A stretch of DNA of 64,000 nt, taken from the NCBI GenBank assembly GCA_030268105.1, contig BSDZ01000035.1, forward strand, positions 95,001 to 159,000. Reading direction: 5' to 3'. This document shows, piece after piece, positions 47,290 through 59,982 of the stretch; the stretch's first letter is position 1, and each line of letters begins with the position of its first letter. This DNA is from Volvox africanus (Eukaryota; Chlorophyta; Chlorophyceae; Chlamydomonadales; Volvocaceae). The position numbers and the translations under genes are program-made. The notes beneath the pieces are model-generated. The model did no database searches. It was not told where the DNA came from and was given only the letters and a program-made list of their open reading frames with translations.

Positions 47290-50200
47290 CTAACCCACCA
47301 CAGCCCCCAGCTTAACCAACTTGGCTACGAAGAACCCAATGGTGTCCAGATCGCTATCGGATGGGTCAAAACGCTGCACCAGAGCCGCCTCCGCCTCGCT
47401 GAGCCAATCTTCCCCATAGGGCTTTGAGACCACCGTAACAGGGAGCACATCCTGCCCCGGGACGGTGGCATCCTGGATCACAGCAGCTGTCAACCTGGCA
47501 TCATCGACGCTGGTAGTTGATGGCTCGGATGGGCTGATGCCCCGCCCCGCCTCTACCATATTGGGGTGGCGGCCAACCAAGCCCTGGCGCCCAAGGAAGG
47601 GCGGACCTGCTGGGACGAGCTGCAAACTGCTGCCGTACCTGTCCAGCAGATACCGTACAATTGCCTCGTTCTCCCCTGCGGCACCCAACATGAGGATTGC
47701 TGTCAGCTTGGTATCCTCCACCACACGGCAAAGCAGACCTGTAATTTCCTAATAAATTGCAGAAATCATGATAACAGCAAGCAACCGACATGGTCCATGT
47801 CCCAGACGTATTCTGTTTCGTGCTCGCTCGGCGTCAGTCGTTGCACCTCCCTGACGAAGCGAGCGGCGCAATGAGACTTGGGCAAGAACCAACTTAATCG
47901 CCACCTCGCTGCGGGAACGCCCACGTGCTGTGGCCCGAACGGAAAGAGGGCTACCTAGGAACGGGACCACCTAACAAGTCAATACCCATCCAGAAGTCCG
48001 TCCGTGGACCCACCTGGGTTGATGGTGCACGTGGAGTAGACCAAGCTGCCCCCCACCCGCAGCAGCCGCACCGCTGCGTCAACCAGTCGCCGCTGAGCAG
48101 CTGCACACTGCCGTAAGTACAAGGCACCTGACTGCTGTTGTAGCCGAGGTCGCAACCCAAGTGCGGAACAAGGCGCGTCCAAAAGCACGTGGTCGAACGA
48201 CTCGGGCGGGTAGGCGGTGGGACCGGAGGGCACAGAGGCTGGGGAGCAAGGGAAACGAAAAGGGAGAGCGACCGGGGAGGGGTTCTTGGGTAGAATCCGG
48301 AGAGTTCGCCCGGGAGGGAAAAGAGCGCAGGGTATGCACAGGCAGGGACAGGGGTTAGTATGGGGGGTTGGGTTGGGACGGGGCAGGGACGTGGCAGGGA
48401 CGGGGCGAGGACAGGGCAGGGATGGGGCCTGAACCCTTGGTGGACGTTGTCAGGGGACATCATTCTGCTAATGAGCCATGTGGGAATGTGGGCTCTGCAG
48501 CCCTCTTGCTGTCCGCATAAAAATCGTAGTCTCGCACAACTGCACGAGCTTGGTTTGGTAACACAGTGATTGCAAAGAACAGCAGCAGTGCCCAATAGCA
48601 GTGTCATATTGCCGCGGCCCAGCTTCCTGGAAGTCACAAATGTATGTGGGCGTGAACAACAATTCAACTCGGGTGATACTCTGCAGTGTCTATCTGTCTG
48701 CCTGTCTGCCTACCTGCCTGCCTGCCTGCCTGTCTATCTGTCTGTCTGTCTTTCTGTCTGTCTGTGTCTGCCTGTCTTTCTGTCTGTCTGCCTGTCTGTC
48801 TGTCTGTCTGTCTGTCTGTGTCTGTCTGTGTCTGTCTGTGTCTGCCTGTCTTTCTGTCTGTCTGCCTGTCTGTCTGTCTGTCTGTCTGTCTGTGTCTGTC
48901 TGTGTCTGTCTGTGTCTGTCTGTGTCTGCCTGTCTGTCTGTCTGCCTGTCTGTCTGTCTGTCTGCCTGTCTATCTATATGCCCTGTTGTTGTTGTTCTTT
49001 TTATCCTGAATAGGAAAACGGCACCACCCTTCTCCACCCTCCTCACCATCCCGTGGCTCGGGCGGTGTGATGCCTCGCTGAATCATAGCCGCTCGCCGTC
49101 GTTCCTCCCGCTTGCGGGCCTTATCAGACATCGGAGTCCGCACCGAAACCCTAGTCGCCGCCGTGGCTGCTGCAGAGACTGCCGCTGTGTCCCCGGACTC
49201 CTCTCCATGTTGCTTAAGCAGCGCTTTATGAGCTGCAGTCCCATCCTCGTACGACATGCTCCCAAATGCCTCTCCACAGCCTCTTGAAGACGCACCACAT
49301 CCAATGGCTGCAGATTTGCTAGTGAAAACAGCAGCAGCGCTGTGTGGAGGGGGCTGCGACTGGAAGGGGTGCTGCCCGGCGGCGCAGCTGATGGGGGCCT
49401 GGTGACCCGTGGGTCGCTCCAGCGCCTTGCCCGCGTCTGCCTTGCGGGCCGTGATGCAGGTCACTCCGAGCTCCCCCGCTAGGGAAACAATTTCCGACAC
49501 TTTGGCGTGCGTCCGGTCAAATGCCACAATCTGCCAGAAAAGGTACGTCTGATGTGAGATTGAGAGAGACATAGAGTGTCTCAGAAATTAAACATTTTTA
49601 TTGGTGACCCTAAAGAAAGTATTGATAAATTGAGGAAATCGATTTGTGATAGAGTGCAACAGAAAAATAGGTTTTGATGCTGACCATAGCGTTATTGGTC
49701 ATTGTGTGTGTGTGTGAGAGAGAGACAGACAGATAGAGTGAGCTTGAGAGAGAGATAAAAAGAGAGAGAACCCCAGGTACGTCCTATTGTTTCTTCCTCG
49801 TATCCACGACACTGGGTTCATCTCTACTGCGCACCTCGCCCTTGTCACCCATGATCTGGGCCATCAGTGTGGCCTTCCCCCCCGGAGCGGCGCACATGTC
49901 CAGCACCCGACTGCCCGGAGCGGGGCTCAGTACCAACGCCGCCACCACACTGGGCAGGTTCTGGAGCATCACCCAGCCCGGAGGCAGACCACCTGTGCAG
50001 GGACACATCGACAAAGGCATCGGCATCATGTATGTGGAAGGGCTGCGCAATGCGGGATGTGTACAATCAGGGTTACGTGGAGATAAGGATTGAATGGCGT
50101 GAAAACCCGTCTCTCCCCTTTCCACGCCAGGTCCTTCGCTCCCGTCATCCAAACCGGCATCACAGTACAATCTGAAACTCCATCAGGACTATTCCTTGAG

Positions 50201-53200
50201 TCGCAGATTCGGAGGCTGTCATAACGGACCGTCTTGGTCAGCACTACTCTCCCCTCCTGATCCGGGCGTCGGTTCCAGCCCCGAAACCAACCGACAGCGG
50301 GTGGCACCCTAAATACGGGCTCCACGAGCTCCAGAGCCAGCCCCTCCCTGGCGCGGAACATCTCCTGACGCATGTGAAATGGCGCAGAAGGGATGGAGCA
50401 GAGAACGAGTTAGACCTCCTTTCCTTAGAACATGAGGGATATCATCTCCGTATTTGCAGCACATTACAAAAACAACCGCAAACAAAAGCTACCCCGCATT
50501 TCCAAGGATGTGTTCGCAACCCTCACCCACCGTTTCTTTTGCCATGCTGCTTGATTTGATTTCTGTTTTACATCCATATTAGAGGATATAAATAATTGTA
50601 CTAATCATATTTTGATTGCACCAGAACTACGATACAACACCCACGCACACTCGCAGTTCATTCACATTTGCACTGCACCTGCCGCGACATGACCGCACGT
50701 GCCAGCCCCACATACATCCCCGTGCGGGGAGGTAGTGGGCCCTGACTGCTGTGCGTCCACCCAGGAGCAAGCGGAGAGGGAGGAGGCGCCGGTCGTGCCA
50801 CAGCTTGTTGGGTGGTGATCCTTGCATCACACCAGAGTACACCAAGTGCGTGTCGACGTCGCACTGTCCGCCCTGACTGGGAGGTGCTGTCTGGCAATGC
50901 AGCCCCGATTGCCTCCGCCTCCGCCTCCGCCTCCGCCTCCTCACGAGAACCTTCCTTGTCCCCTTCCCTTGCGGCATCCTCACCACCGGAAAGGGCCTCA
51001 GGGTCTGCCGACGATCCCTCTCTGGGGGGCGCAATGACATCTTCACCGCCCTTGCCAGTCTCGTCTTCGTGGGGGATAGGCCCGGGTGTCCCGGGCGCCA
51101 GGTTAGAGTCACGGCGGTCACCGCCGGGAGCAATGGTACGTTGTACAGCAGCTGAATCAGGAGTGTCTATGGAGCCTGTGACTGGGGCTGTGCAGCAGGG
51201 GGAGCTCGAGATCGTGGTTATCCTGCTGGTTGCGGTTGCGGTTACAGTTACAATTGCGGGGTTGGTGCTGGTAGTGTTGGTCAGGTCGGTGATGCCGCCA
51301 TCTTCCCCGGTACCCGTAGCGGTGGTTACTGCTGTGTATAGGGTGGTTCCTCTGGTTATCTCCGGGACGTCGCTGGGGGGTCGTTTCCAGGGGAGTAAGG
51401 GTTAGGAGTTGGGTGGATTGCGGTGAGACACAACTATGCCTCCATAAAGAATCCTTCCTCTTCCGTCCACGCGGCATCCACCTCTGCTCTGCTCCTATGT
51501 TCTTTTCGCTCCTTTTCCCAAACCTTCACTCCGGGTCCCGGCCGACAGACCTCTTTGCATCGGCCTCAGCCGAATCCCCCACCCAGCCCCTTGCACTCCA
51601 CCCAACACAACCTATCCAGCTCACCGCATTGCCCCTCCTCCCCTCTCCCCCCTTTTTATAGGAGGTAGGAAGTAGGAGGAGGCACCGTTTGTTCATCGTA
51701 GGCACTTCGTTCACATCCTGAGTCTTGAGCCCTCACGGTTAGCAGGCCCCGCCCCCGCCGTACCCAGTCAATCTCGCTCACCTGCCTGGCTTCTCCCGGC
51801 CCACTGCCAGCGCCACCAGATCTCCGCGCGCTACCCCTGCGCTGACCGCCAGCACGCCGGGCGCGAACACCGGAGCGCCCCTCAGCACCGCCTCCCCCGC
51901 CTTACGACTGATGATCACCTCACGGCCACCTGAGCGGGACAGCACCACCAGGGGCAGGGGCAGTGTACCATGATGTACCATGATACGTGGGGCCAAAGGC
52001 AAAGGAGAGGGAATACGGATACGGTCAAAGATACTGGCTCAGGTAATGTTGCGGGTGCGCCACGCAGGTTGGCTCTACGCCCGCAGGTTGGCGAATACGT
52101 TGACTGGGGCTAGGAACTGGGGACAAGCGCAAAACGGACTTGGAAGGCAGGACGATAAAATCTGGTCCAAAATTCTAGTGTCGCAAAGGCGTGATGTGAG
52201 CTAAGAACATCCAAAAGGCGTGAGATAAATAAGAGCAGCTGTGCGATGCACATGTCACGTACATCGAACCGCTTCTTTATTTTTTTGGATGCACGTGGTT
52301 GGGAGCTGTCCATATGGGAGGGATCAAGCGAAGAGCCCCACTGCATGAAACCAGTTAAATTCACTTGGCCAGATCCCGTCTGCTTTCCTGCCGAGACAGA
52401 CTGCGGACTGATCAGCAGGAGGTTCACCATACAGCACTCCAATGTACTCCAGCGCACCTGCTGCACTGTACGATACCTCATGAGGCCCGCTTCCTTGTAG
52501 GATGACTGCGCAAGGCACCTGTTAACAGCAGGGTGCCAGGTGGACGAAGAAGGGTTTGCGTGAGGGTCTGATCACCTTCACGGATCGCCAGATGCTGCCG
52601 CCGACCCTCGTCCCCCCAACCCCCCAACCCCTCATCTCCCCAACCCCTCAACCCCTCATCCCCTCAACCCCTCATCCCCCCAACCCCTCAACCCCTCATC
52701 GTCCCAACCCCTCGACCCGAGAACCCTAAGGCTAAGGCTCAATACCACCCAAAGGACCGAACCCCAATTCTTAAATATAGTAACGGCAGGTCTATCCACA
52801 TGGTGTTCGCACGGGGTCTCGGAGCAGCTCAGAACGAAGGCAGATTGACCCACGTCTCTTTCAACAACAGGGCATGCGCAGCACATCTGACCGTCCTACC
52901 TCGCGGATCACTTGCGTGCCAAGGCAGCCACGCATCCACCGCTCCCGGCCCTAACCTCGCACTCAGCACCAAACGTCCCGGTGCATCCGTCAAAAACATC
53001 GAGTGTGAAGCCATTCCAAAGTCTGTCTCTTAACGCCATCACATGTCCATACCCTTCCCTTTCCATTCATGTACCGATTCGCGCTCTGCTTATCAATCGA
53101 GGAATACTTTTTAACTGTAATTTATAATCTTCACGTCCATCCCTTTCATCCCTTCCCTCACCCGGTCCGCGGGTCCGCCTTACCTGCGGGTGCACACGCA

Positions 53201-53804
53201 CCACGTCCTGGTCCCAGCCAGATTCCAGCAGCTGCCGCACCCGGGTCACCACCTCCTGTGTGCAGATGCAGAGTTATGGGGCCCGGAAGAGCGGTTTCAA
53301 TCGCCTGTAGTGAAGTGCGGGAGTTAGAAATGCGAAGCCGGGGATGTTGATGATCAGCAGCCGGATGTCGATAAGTAGCTTTTAGCACCCGCTCGGTGCT
53401 AAGAGCGTCACCCGCATTGGAGCCCTGACGCTCATGCCCGCAGCTCTCTGCATGCAGCTCCCTTCGAACTTCCATTCTGCTTCTGCTTCACCTTGCACAG
53501 ACCTAGGGGCTCGGTTTCGCAACCACCCTTAGATCCAGGGTACGTAAGGGACTAACATGTCATATACCCCGTCCCCCAAGCTGCGGCTTGCCTGGGTGCT
53601 GGTCCTCAGCGTATTGACCCGCATGCAGGTAGTGCGGGGTGGTTGGCTTAGGGCAGCGACGGTGGCCTCGAAGCGCCCATCCCCGAGTGCCCCCCTGAGG
53701 TAGGCTTCTACCTTGAGGGCGGGAGGGGCCAAGCGGGGGACATGGGGGCGTATTCCAGCTGGACTAGAAGGGAAAGTGGGAAGAGACAGGCCTCCAAGAA
53801 GCAT
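47290..53804 (-). CDS. NSUN6: NSUN6-type tRNA (cytosine-5) methyltransferase with PUA domain
   Basis: Ten minus-strand exons: 53804-53592, 53255-53184, 52518-52458, 51929-51782, 51372-50679, 50364-50292, 49992-49835, 49530-49047, 48238-48014 and 47675-47290. They total 2514 nt (837 aa), with phases matching at every joint. The order is N-terminal RNA-binding part ([10 protein letters not shown]), PUA domain ([19 protein letters not shown]), then the Rossmann methyltransferase: SAM site [11 protein letters not shown], acidic VAFDR, the motif IV cysteine in [10 protein letters not shown], and the catalytic cysteine in [12 protein letters not shown]. It ends [20 protein letters not shown], as in plant NSUN6. 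The family methylates C72 of certain tRNAs. Exon 5 adds about 190 acidic, low-complexity residues between PUA and catalytic parts, and exon 8 adds a Lys/Arg-rich insert. Intron 1 begins with GC (CAG|GCAAGC). The ATG at 53804 is the least certain point. Confidence 0.88.
48690..48975. repeat. TCTG microsatellite in an NSUN6 intron
   Basis: Nearly 290 bp of (CTGT)n with CTGC variants and a higher-order repeat containing TGTGTCTGTC, inside intron 48239-49046. It creates long Cys/Leu/Ser-rich ORFs in all plus-strand frames; none is real. Confidence 0.95.
49705..49770. repeat. (TG)n and (GA)n simple repeats in an NSUN6 intron
   Basis: TGTGTGTGTG followed by GAGAGAGACAGAC and further GA runs, within intron 49531-49834. 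Confidence 0.9.
52611..52715. repeat. C-rich minisatellite in an NSUN6 intron
   Basis: Repeated CCCCAACCCCTCAACCCCTCATC units in intron 52519-53183. The minus (transcribed) strand has regularly spaced G4 runs, so G-quadruplexes are possible. Confidence 0.9.
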
Positions 53805-54476
53805 TAAAAAGCTTTGGATGTTAGGGGGCTAAAGCAAAAAATATCATGGGAGGATGCAGGAGTTGATGGCACACCCTGTCGACACGGAGAAGTAGAAGCG
53901 AGAGGCAAAAGGACGATGGATGCATTAGTGACGTGCATGTTGTTGGAAAAGCATGGCAAGGGAGCAATGGATGGAACAGGATACCGATATTTTTCCATGA
54001 AGCCCGTGGATGCAAGCTACGAAGTAACAGCGGTCTCCCCGGGGAGGTTCGGGGCAGGGTTTAGGGCAGCTGGGACACGCACCGGTAATACCTACCTCGG
54101 GGTCCCATGTAACGTTCGGCTGGAAATGTTTGTGGATTCCAGACATGATGAAAACAAGGAAGCTGCCGATGGGGCAGCGGCCACGGACAGCGACGTCAGT
54201 TGGTCGCTTGTTCCGGTGGCGAAAACACGCGGAACTGTTCTTTCAATAGCTTCAAAAGGACCATGATTCTGGGCCCTCTTCCGGCTGCCTTGTCACCAAG
54301 TACGATAGTCCTGGAGCCATGATAGGAAAATAGGTCATGGACTAGAGCTGTATAACCATATCGCAACATAATTGCCATATCGTAACATGTGAAGCATATT
54401 AAACGTTACATAAAAATCGCAAAGTTGCTTTCTTTACAGTCTATCATAAAGTATTGGGAGAGGAGACTAGCTCAGT
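53805..54476. promoter_or_regulatory. Divergent promoter region between NSUN6 and the four-pass membrane protein
   Basis: 672 bp separate the two start codons, which face away from each other. A plus-strand ORF (53814-54266) has no recognisable features. No TATA box or other specific element can be assigned with confidence. Confidence 0.5.
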
Positions 54477-57317
54477 ATGCCGTGCCCATTTGGATTTACG
54501 GCAAATGATGCCGACAATGAAGAAGAGCTTTCAAGTGAGGATGAGGGATCAGAGGACAAAGAGGAAGCGACCAAGGGCTCGGACGGTGAATCCGAGCCAA
54601 CGGAACGAGCATCGCATGTAAAACCAAATGGAATTCTCAAGAACCATACGGAGAAAAAACAAAAGAAAAAGGTACAGGATCAGGCGTCTGGGCACATCTT
54701 CATGCGCTGTTAACGTAGGACGCTTTCGGTATTCCTTGGATATAGGTGAATATCGAGGACATGACGTTTGATTTTGAGAAGGATCCCGTGTCATGGTTTT
54801 ACCAGGTATGTCGTTACGGGACATGCTCTGCCCACACGCCACATAGTTTTCCCGGTTACCAGGCGTTTTCTGTGGTTGGTACATACCTCAGAATCAAATT
54901 AAGAGCGAGGCCGAATTTGCGAAAAAGAAAGAGTCGCTTCGCGCAGAGGCACGTAAACGGTGAGGTGTTAAATTGCAGAAATCTTATGGTGCTTTCGAAC
55001 TTGCGCGGATTTGTAAGCACTTTGGTGCCCTAATACAGACTGGACCAGATTATGTCAAAGAAGGACAAGGCCTTGGAATGGCCATCCGATTCCGACCTGG
55101 ACGAGCTGTCTATCCGCAGTAGCGAGCTGTCGGATCTTGACAGCGATGTTGACTCCCTTGGGTCCATTATCAGGTGCGGATGGAGGTAATATGTCTCTAC
55201 ACTGGCATCAGTAGGCAATTTATGCTGAACATTAGGGTTGGTGTGTCATCCGTGCGATCGTCATGAGCTATATACTTCATCGCTATTTGATTATATTTGA
55301 CGTGGCTCGCCTGACATCCTTTATTTCACGTCCAGTTGCGCAAACTCCTGGATTGAGGACGCCCGTTACGGCACGCCAGCAGAGAACTCGCTGTCCTTCG
55401 TGTCGTACCTAGCCCTGGTGAGGTTCCATGGAGTTTGGGAGCAAGACGCCGTGATAGATTTGTGAAAACCGCAATCCGCTGTGGGGATGGCTCATTGTCG
55501 CAAGTAGGTAAAACAATATCATTTAAGTGCGTGGTAATAGTGATTATTATGTTCTTCAAGGCATGGAGCCCATAGCCCGGGGCTGCGGCCTCCCAAGCTC
55601 GACCTATGTTGTGCACGACGTGCGTGGTCGCATGAAACATTGACCTGGTGGAACATTGACCAGCGGTTCCCAGGACATGTGTGCGTGAATATAAACAAAC
55701 TTTCCGTTTACGCAGGTCGCCGTTGCCTGCAGTCTCTATCTGACGATACAAGCGGTCAGCTCGGTTCGGAAGGTGCGGTGCCCTTATTGCAGTATGAGGA
55801 CAGGGAAGAGGGAGTCCGAATACAAGATTAGGATTGGGAAAGTTGTTTAGGCGATGGTGTTGCACATGCGGACTTGCAACCGCTGCACGATTATGGATGA
55901 ACTCGATCAACTCAAAAAGTATCAACGGCCACAGTGGATGTGTGAGGCTATTGGCGGATCCTTGCAAATGGCGACGCGCGTCATTTTAACCCGGAATGAA
56001 GGTCGACCCATTTGTTTGGCAGCCCCTGACGCCTCGCTGGGTTCCGTTTGGTGGCGTGGGCAATCTTTCTGGATCCTCAGTTGGGTTCCGCACGCCAACC
56101 CTGACACATTAACAACAGCTGATAGCATAGTATAGCTATGATTGCGTACTGCCGAGTATCGTTAGGCACCTGCGTAAGGACAGACGGCTTGAACCACCTT
56201 GTTACGGAAACACGTATGCTTCAGGACCTAAGCTCCAACCCATCTTCAGCTCGTCCGGCGGGTGAACTGCCGTACACAATCCTGCAGGTGATGGGCGTGC
56301 TGTCTAACGGCGTGTGGCCAAACGCGGCTTTCCTTTGTGCCGCACTGCTGGGGGCCACCTTCATCGGCACGCTGCTGGCCACACGTTACCGTTCGCGACG
56401 CATTCTGCTCATTAGCCAAGCGGCTATGCTGGCCCTTTACTCGGCATTCCTGGTCATCCTTTGCGGCGTGATGCTTCAGCCCACATCGGTGGATTCTAAG
56501 GTAACCGAGGGATTGTGTGGCTACCTGCATGATGGCAGAAAGCGTGGGAAGTTTGCGAGGGGTGATGATTCCTACTTGAAGAAGAAGACAAACGGCAATC
56601 GGTCGTGACTTGGTCGTGTGGCTGGATGTTTCAGTGTATGGGCCTCAGGGAATTTTGAGGCATCGCCTCTAAACAGTCACTTCGGTTTCATTGGCAGCGG
56701 GGGGTCTGCCTTCAGTGGCGATCAAACGAAGGAGGCGAATGGCAAAAGGTGAATGTGCAAGCGCTATAGTTCCAGAAACTGGGTGCTCAGGTGGCGTGTC
56801 CGGGCCTGCGGTCATTTGGGGCTATCCCCGGCCGCATCAAGGGCACCACACCCAGCTCCTCCCTGCATCCGCGCTTTCCTCGCAGCTGCGTGACGTGGCG
56901 TGCGTCAAGTACAGCAAGTCGGACCAGGGCTCCCGGCTGTGCAAGATGCTTCCAGCCATTGAGCGCGATCTGGAGGATCAGATGTACAACCTCACCTGGG
57001 CGGGTGGCCTAGCCGCGACATGTGCCTTGGCATGCCTTACTGTAAGCGTCTGGTACCTGCACGAGTTGTCCTACATTGAGAAGAAGGCCATCAAGCACAA
57101 GCGGCGTCACAAGCGCCGGAAGCACTCTATACCCTGGGAGAAGATCAAGATTATTGGCCCTGTCACCAAGTGCGGGGGCGGAGGGGGAGCCGCAGTTGGT
57201 GGCGGTAAATGCCCTGTTGCGCATGGAGGCGGTGGAGGTGGCGCAGGAACGTTGCCGGCTTCAAAGTGCCCCGTTGCCGGCTTTACGAAGCCAGCGACAG
57301 CTAAAAAGAATGAATGA
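54477..57317 (+). CDS. Four-pass membrane protein with acidic N-terminus and CP motifs
   Basis: Seven exons: 54477-54671, 54746-54805, 54892-54959, 55039-55173, 55336-55417, 56288-56500 and 56886-57317. They total 1185 nt (394 aa) with all phases matching. I do not recognise a family. About 135 acidic and charged cytosol-type residues (SSEDEGSEDKEE; SDSDLDELSIRSSELSDLD) precede four hydrophobic segments: SFVSYLALVMGVL, AAFLCAALLGATFIGTLL, ILLISQAAMLALYSAFLVIL and GLAATCALACLTVSVWYL. The loop between segments 3 and 4 has two cysteines and an NLT glycosylation sequon. The tail is very basic (HKRRHKRRKH), then Gly-rich with two KCPVA repeats; the N-terminus is MPCPFGF. The last intron starts GTAACC, and the 55418-56287 intron is the least certain link. 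Confidence 0.7.
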
Positions 57318-59860
57318 AGGTCTCAACCCAATCAAGGAGGTAAACTTGCGCCTAATGGTTTTGCCTACGCCTTTTGTTTGCCGTTAGGCGCACGATCGTA
57401 GCAACAGCTAGCAATGCCGTAGACCAATTGGCTGCGAACTGTCCGTGCGTGAACAGCGACGGCAGCTGTGTGCTTTGGAAGGCTGTTTTCCTTGGGGCCT
57501 TACCGGACAGGACATCCTGTATGGGCGGTTGGACGGAAACCGCGGTAAGCACGTGAATTGAGGGTATAGCTTTGAAAAGACAAGATGCAACAGCAGCAGG
57601 TCTCGGCACAGCAGCTCTGTGCCCCGTATGTTCTTTAAGAGGTATTCTGATGTATTAGGAGTAATTGGTTGTCGGTTTGCAGTGCTGCCCCGCGTGTTAC
57701 CATCGGCCGTTTGCTGGCTGCTGACTTGGCGGGGGCACCTTGCATCCAAGGTTGCATGATGTAGGTCGGCCCCCGCGCAGACGCTGTGGGGCCGCTGGCG
57801 CAATAAACATTCCAGATACCGTATGTGTGTATGTGAATGTGGCGGAGCTTCCTTAGGAGTTTGTGCGGTGCTCGGCTGCGGTGACGTGGCCAAGGGCTGT
57901 GGTACTTACATTTGCCAGAGTTGCGACGGAGACAGCTTTGTTGTCGCATCTGCGTCCGGGTGAGCAAGCCTGTGTTACCCTGTTACAGAGTTGATATGGG
58001 TAATAATGGGACTGTGTAGTCATGCTGTGCACGCTTTGTGTAGTGTACATGGATGTGTGTCTTTGGTGGACTTGGCCCACCCTTGTGAAGGGGGGCCGCC
58101 TAGAATTACTGCGACTGTGCATGGGATTATGCCTCTGCCCCCATCCACGTAATCACCCCCCCCCATTATTGGTGTGCGTTCCTTTGTGTGGATTCCCAGC
58201 CACTATTCCTGATTCTTGCATATCTTGTCCACTAGTCGTCCCTAGCTGCTGCGGGCTGGCGGAGGGTGTCACCGAACTACAACGTGACATGCCGCTGCCT
58301 TTCAAGGGGCTGCGATACGTGCATGAACTGTGTTAGGGCGACAAAATATGCTTCCGGCATACTGTATGCGCATCGTTAGCATACTGACGGTGATAGCGTA
58401 TTACTGCGCATGCACTTCAGATCTTGTGAAATGGCCAGCTGTAGCCCGACTCCGCTATCGGCCAGCTCAGCTGGCAGGTACTATTCCGCGCGTTGGAAGT
58501 ATGGAAGGGGGGATGGCTTCGGAGGGCTACGGACGGCACGCGTAGGTCTGCACACGCAATGGAGGCCCAGTGCAATAACCAATTCTCGTATGGGGCCGCG
58601 TGGATATAAGTCGATTGCTGAGAGTTCCTTGCCCTCTTGTGTGATCCGATGTTCGCCTTGTGCTTACGGGCTTATGCCTGATGCAGTGTAACGTAAATGG
58701 GCTCATACGTCACTGTCTTTAGGTCATACTAACCTTGATGTGGACGACGTCAAGTACATCGTTGCAGAATATGACTATTCGTTTCCGCCTGCTTCTTAAG
58801 CCTCAACGTAATGGCCGCGAACGTTTTGTTCAATGCCTCGGTGCTGGAGTCAACCGCGAGTCAGGCTACCCCAGCATCGGGGGGAGCTAAGATCTGAAGC
58901 TCCAGAATGGTACTATCATGTAGGAATTTTGGTGCTGTCACGAGCACCCAGATCCGCTCTAGCCACGCATCCCGATTGGCTCCCTCATTTTCAGCTTACC
59001 GTACGTGCGGATAGCTTTGCCATTCCTGTTTTGGGCCAACAAATATCATCCTTTAAAGTATTGGTTAAATAGTCTTCTGCTACGTGATGCGTGCAAGTCC
59101 GTGGCTCATGCACGCAGGATTACATTAAACTGCGGAGGTGCTCCCCAGCAGACAGACACCCCAGAGCAACTCCCACCTGACGCATGCCATCATCCGCAAC
59201 TGCTCGCAACAAAAGCAGAGTTTGGGCGCCCACACTCTCCTGCATCTACCCTCGGAAACTGGGTGGACAGCAAATGGTCCAAGATTTCTTATCCAGCCTT
59301 TACCTTCACCGTTACCACCGGCCCCCTAATTTACCTACCTCAGGCTACTCGGTATCACTGAATTATTCAGCCCGGACTGCCTGTCTGCTGCAGCTTTTGC
59401 TGCTGACAAGGACACACTGAAGACACATGCGCCACGTGCCGGGAACATACCAGGTAGGACCGCCCGAACTTAGCAAAGGGAAATCAAATAATTAAACAAT
59501 GGCCCCAAACTGCTGGCAGCAGGCGGCACGTCACTGCACTCTGAACGCAGCCCACGCACATTTTCGCCGTCGGCGCCTTTCCCATACAAACGCATGCACA
59601 TGAACGAGAAAACCCAAACACGAAACCTGCTCTGCATATCATTGGTTTGCCTTCGGACTACTACAAACACACACACACACACACGTTCAGCGCTAACAGC
59701 ATACGAACATGCACGGCGTGGTCGTGACTAGTATCCACCCACGTAAGTCACCACAAACTCCTTAAGTCACACTCAGGCGCAAACCTCCATCGGATTACCG
59801 CCCTTCGTCAGCGCCACATTTAAGCGGTCTGCCGAAAGACGGCCTCAGTAAGAAACGAAT
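57318..59860. other. Intergenic stretch, no gene recognised
   Basis: Short ORFs only, with no domain, splice chain or RNA gene that I can support. It contains the 3' end of the membrane-protein gene and a short CA repeat near 59669-59684. Confidence 0.45.
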
Positions 59861-59865
59861 TTACA
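59861..59865 (-). terminator. Polyadenylation signal TGTAA for DPH3
   Basis: TGTAA on the minus strand, about 118 nt after the DPH3 stop codon. Confidence 0.55.
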
Positions 59866-59982
59866 TTAAACTGTGCCTAATTGAGCCTAACAGCAAAAAG
59901 TATGCCTGAATGCAACAGGCAAACCTTTGCCAGCCGTATCAATCAGGTCCGTTGTGGAAGCCGTTTCGCCAAGCCAGCCCTG

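Noticed and set aside
48570..49287. Long plus-strand ORFs rich in Cys, Leu, Ser and Val (up to 228 codons)
   Set aside because: They are translations of the TCTG microsatellite inside an NSUN6 intron; all frames stay open because the repeat lacks stops.
50812..51405. 197-codon plus-strand ORF
   Set aside because: It is antisense to NSUN6 exon 5 and has only the low-complexity composition expected from the coding strand below it.
53814..54266. 150-codon plus-strand ORF between NSUN6 and the membrane protein
   Set aside because: No motif, no family resemblance and no splice context; it lies in the divergent promoter region.
54960..55038. Separate exon from 54978 to 55012 with a GTAAGC donor in the membrane-protein gene
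   Set aside because: It would leave a 26-nt intron and break the frame; joining 54959 directly to 55039 keeps phase and gives a coherent acidic segment.
55854..56135. 93-codon ORF in the long intron of the membrane-protein gene
   Set aside because: No splice sites join it in phase, whereas 55417 to 56288 joins cleanly and completes a hydrophobic segment.
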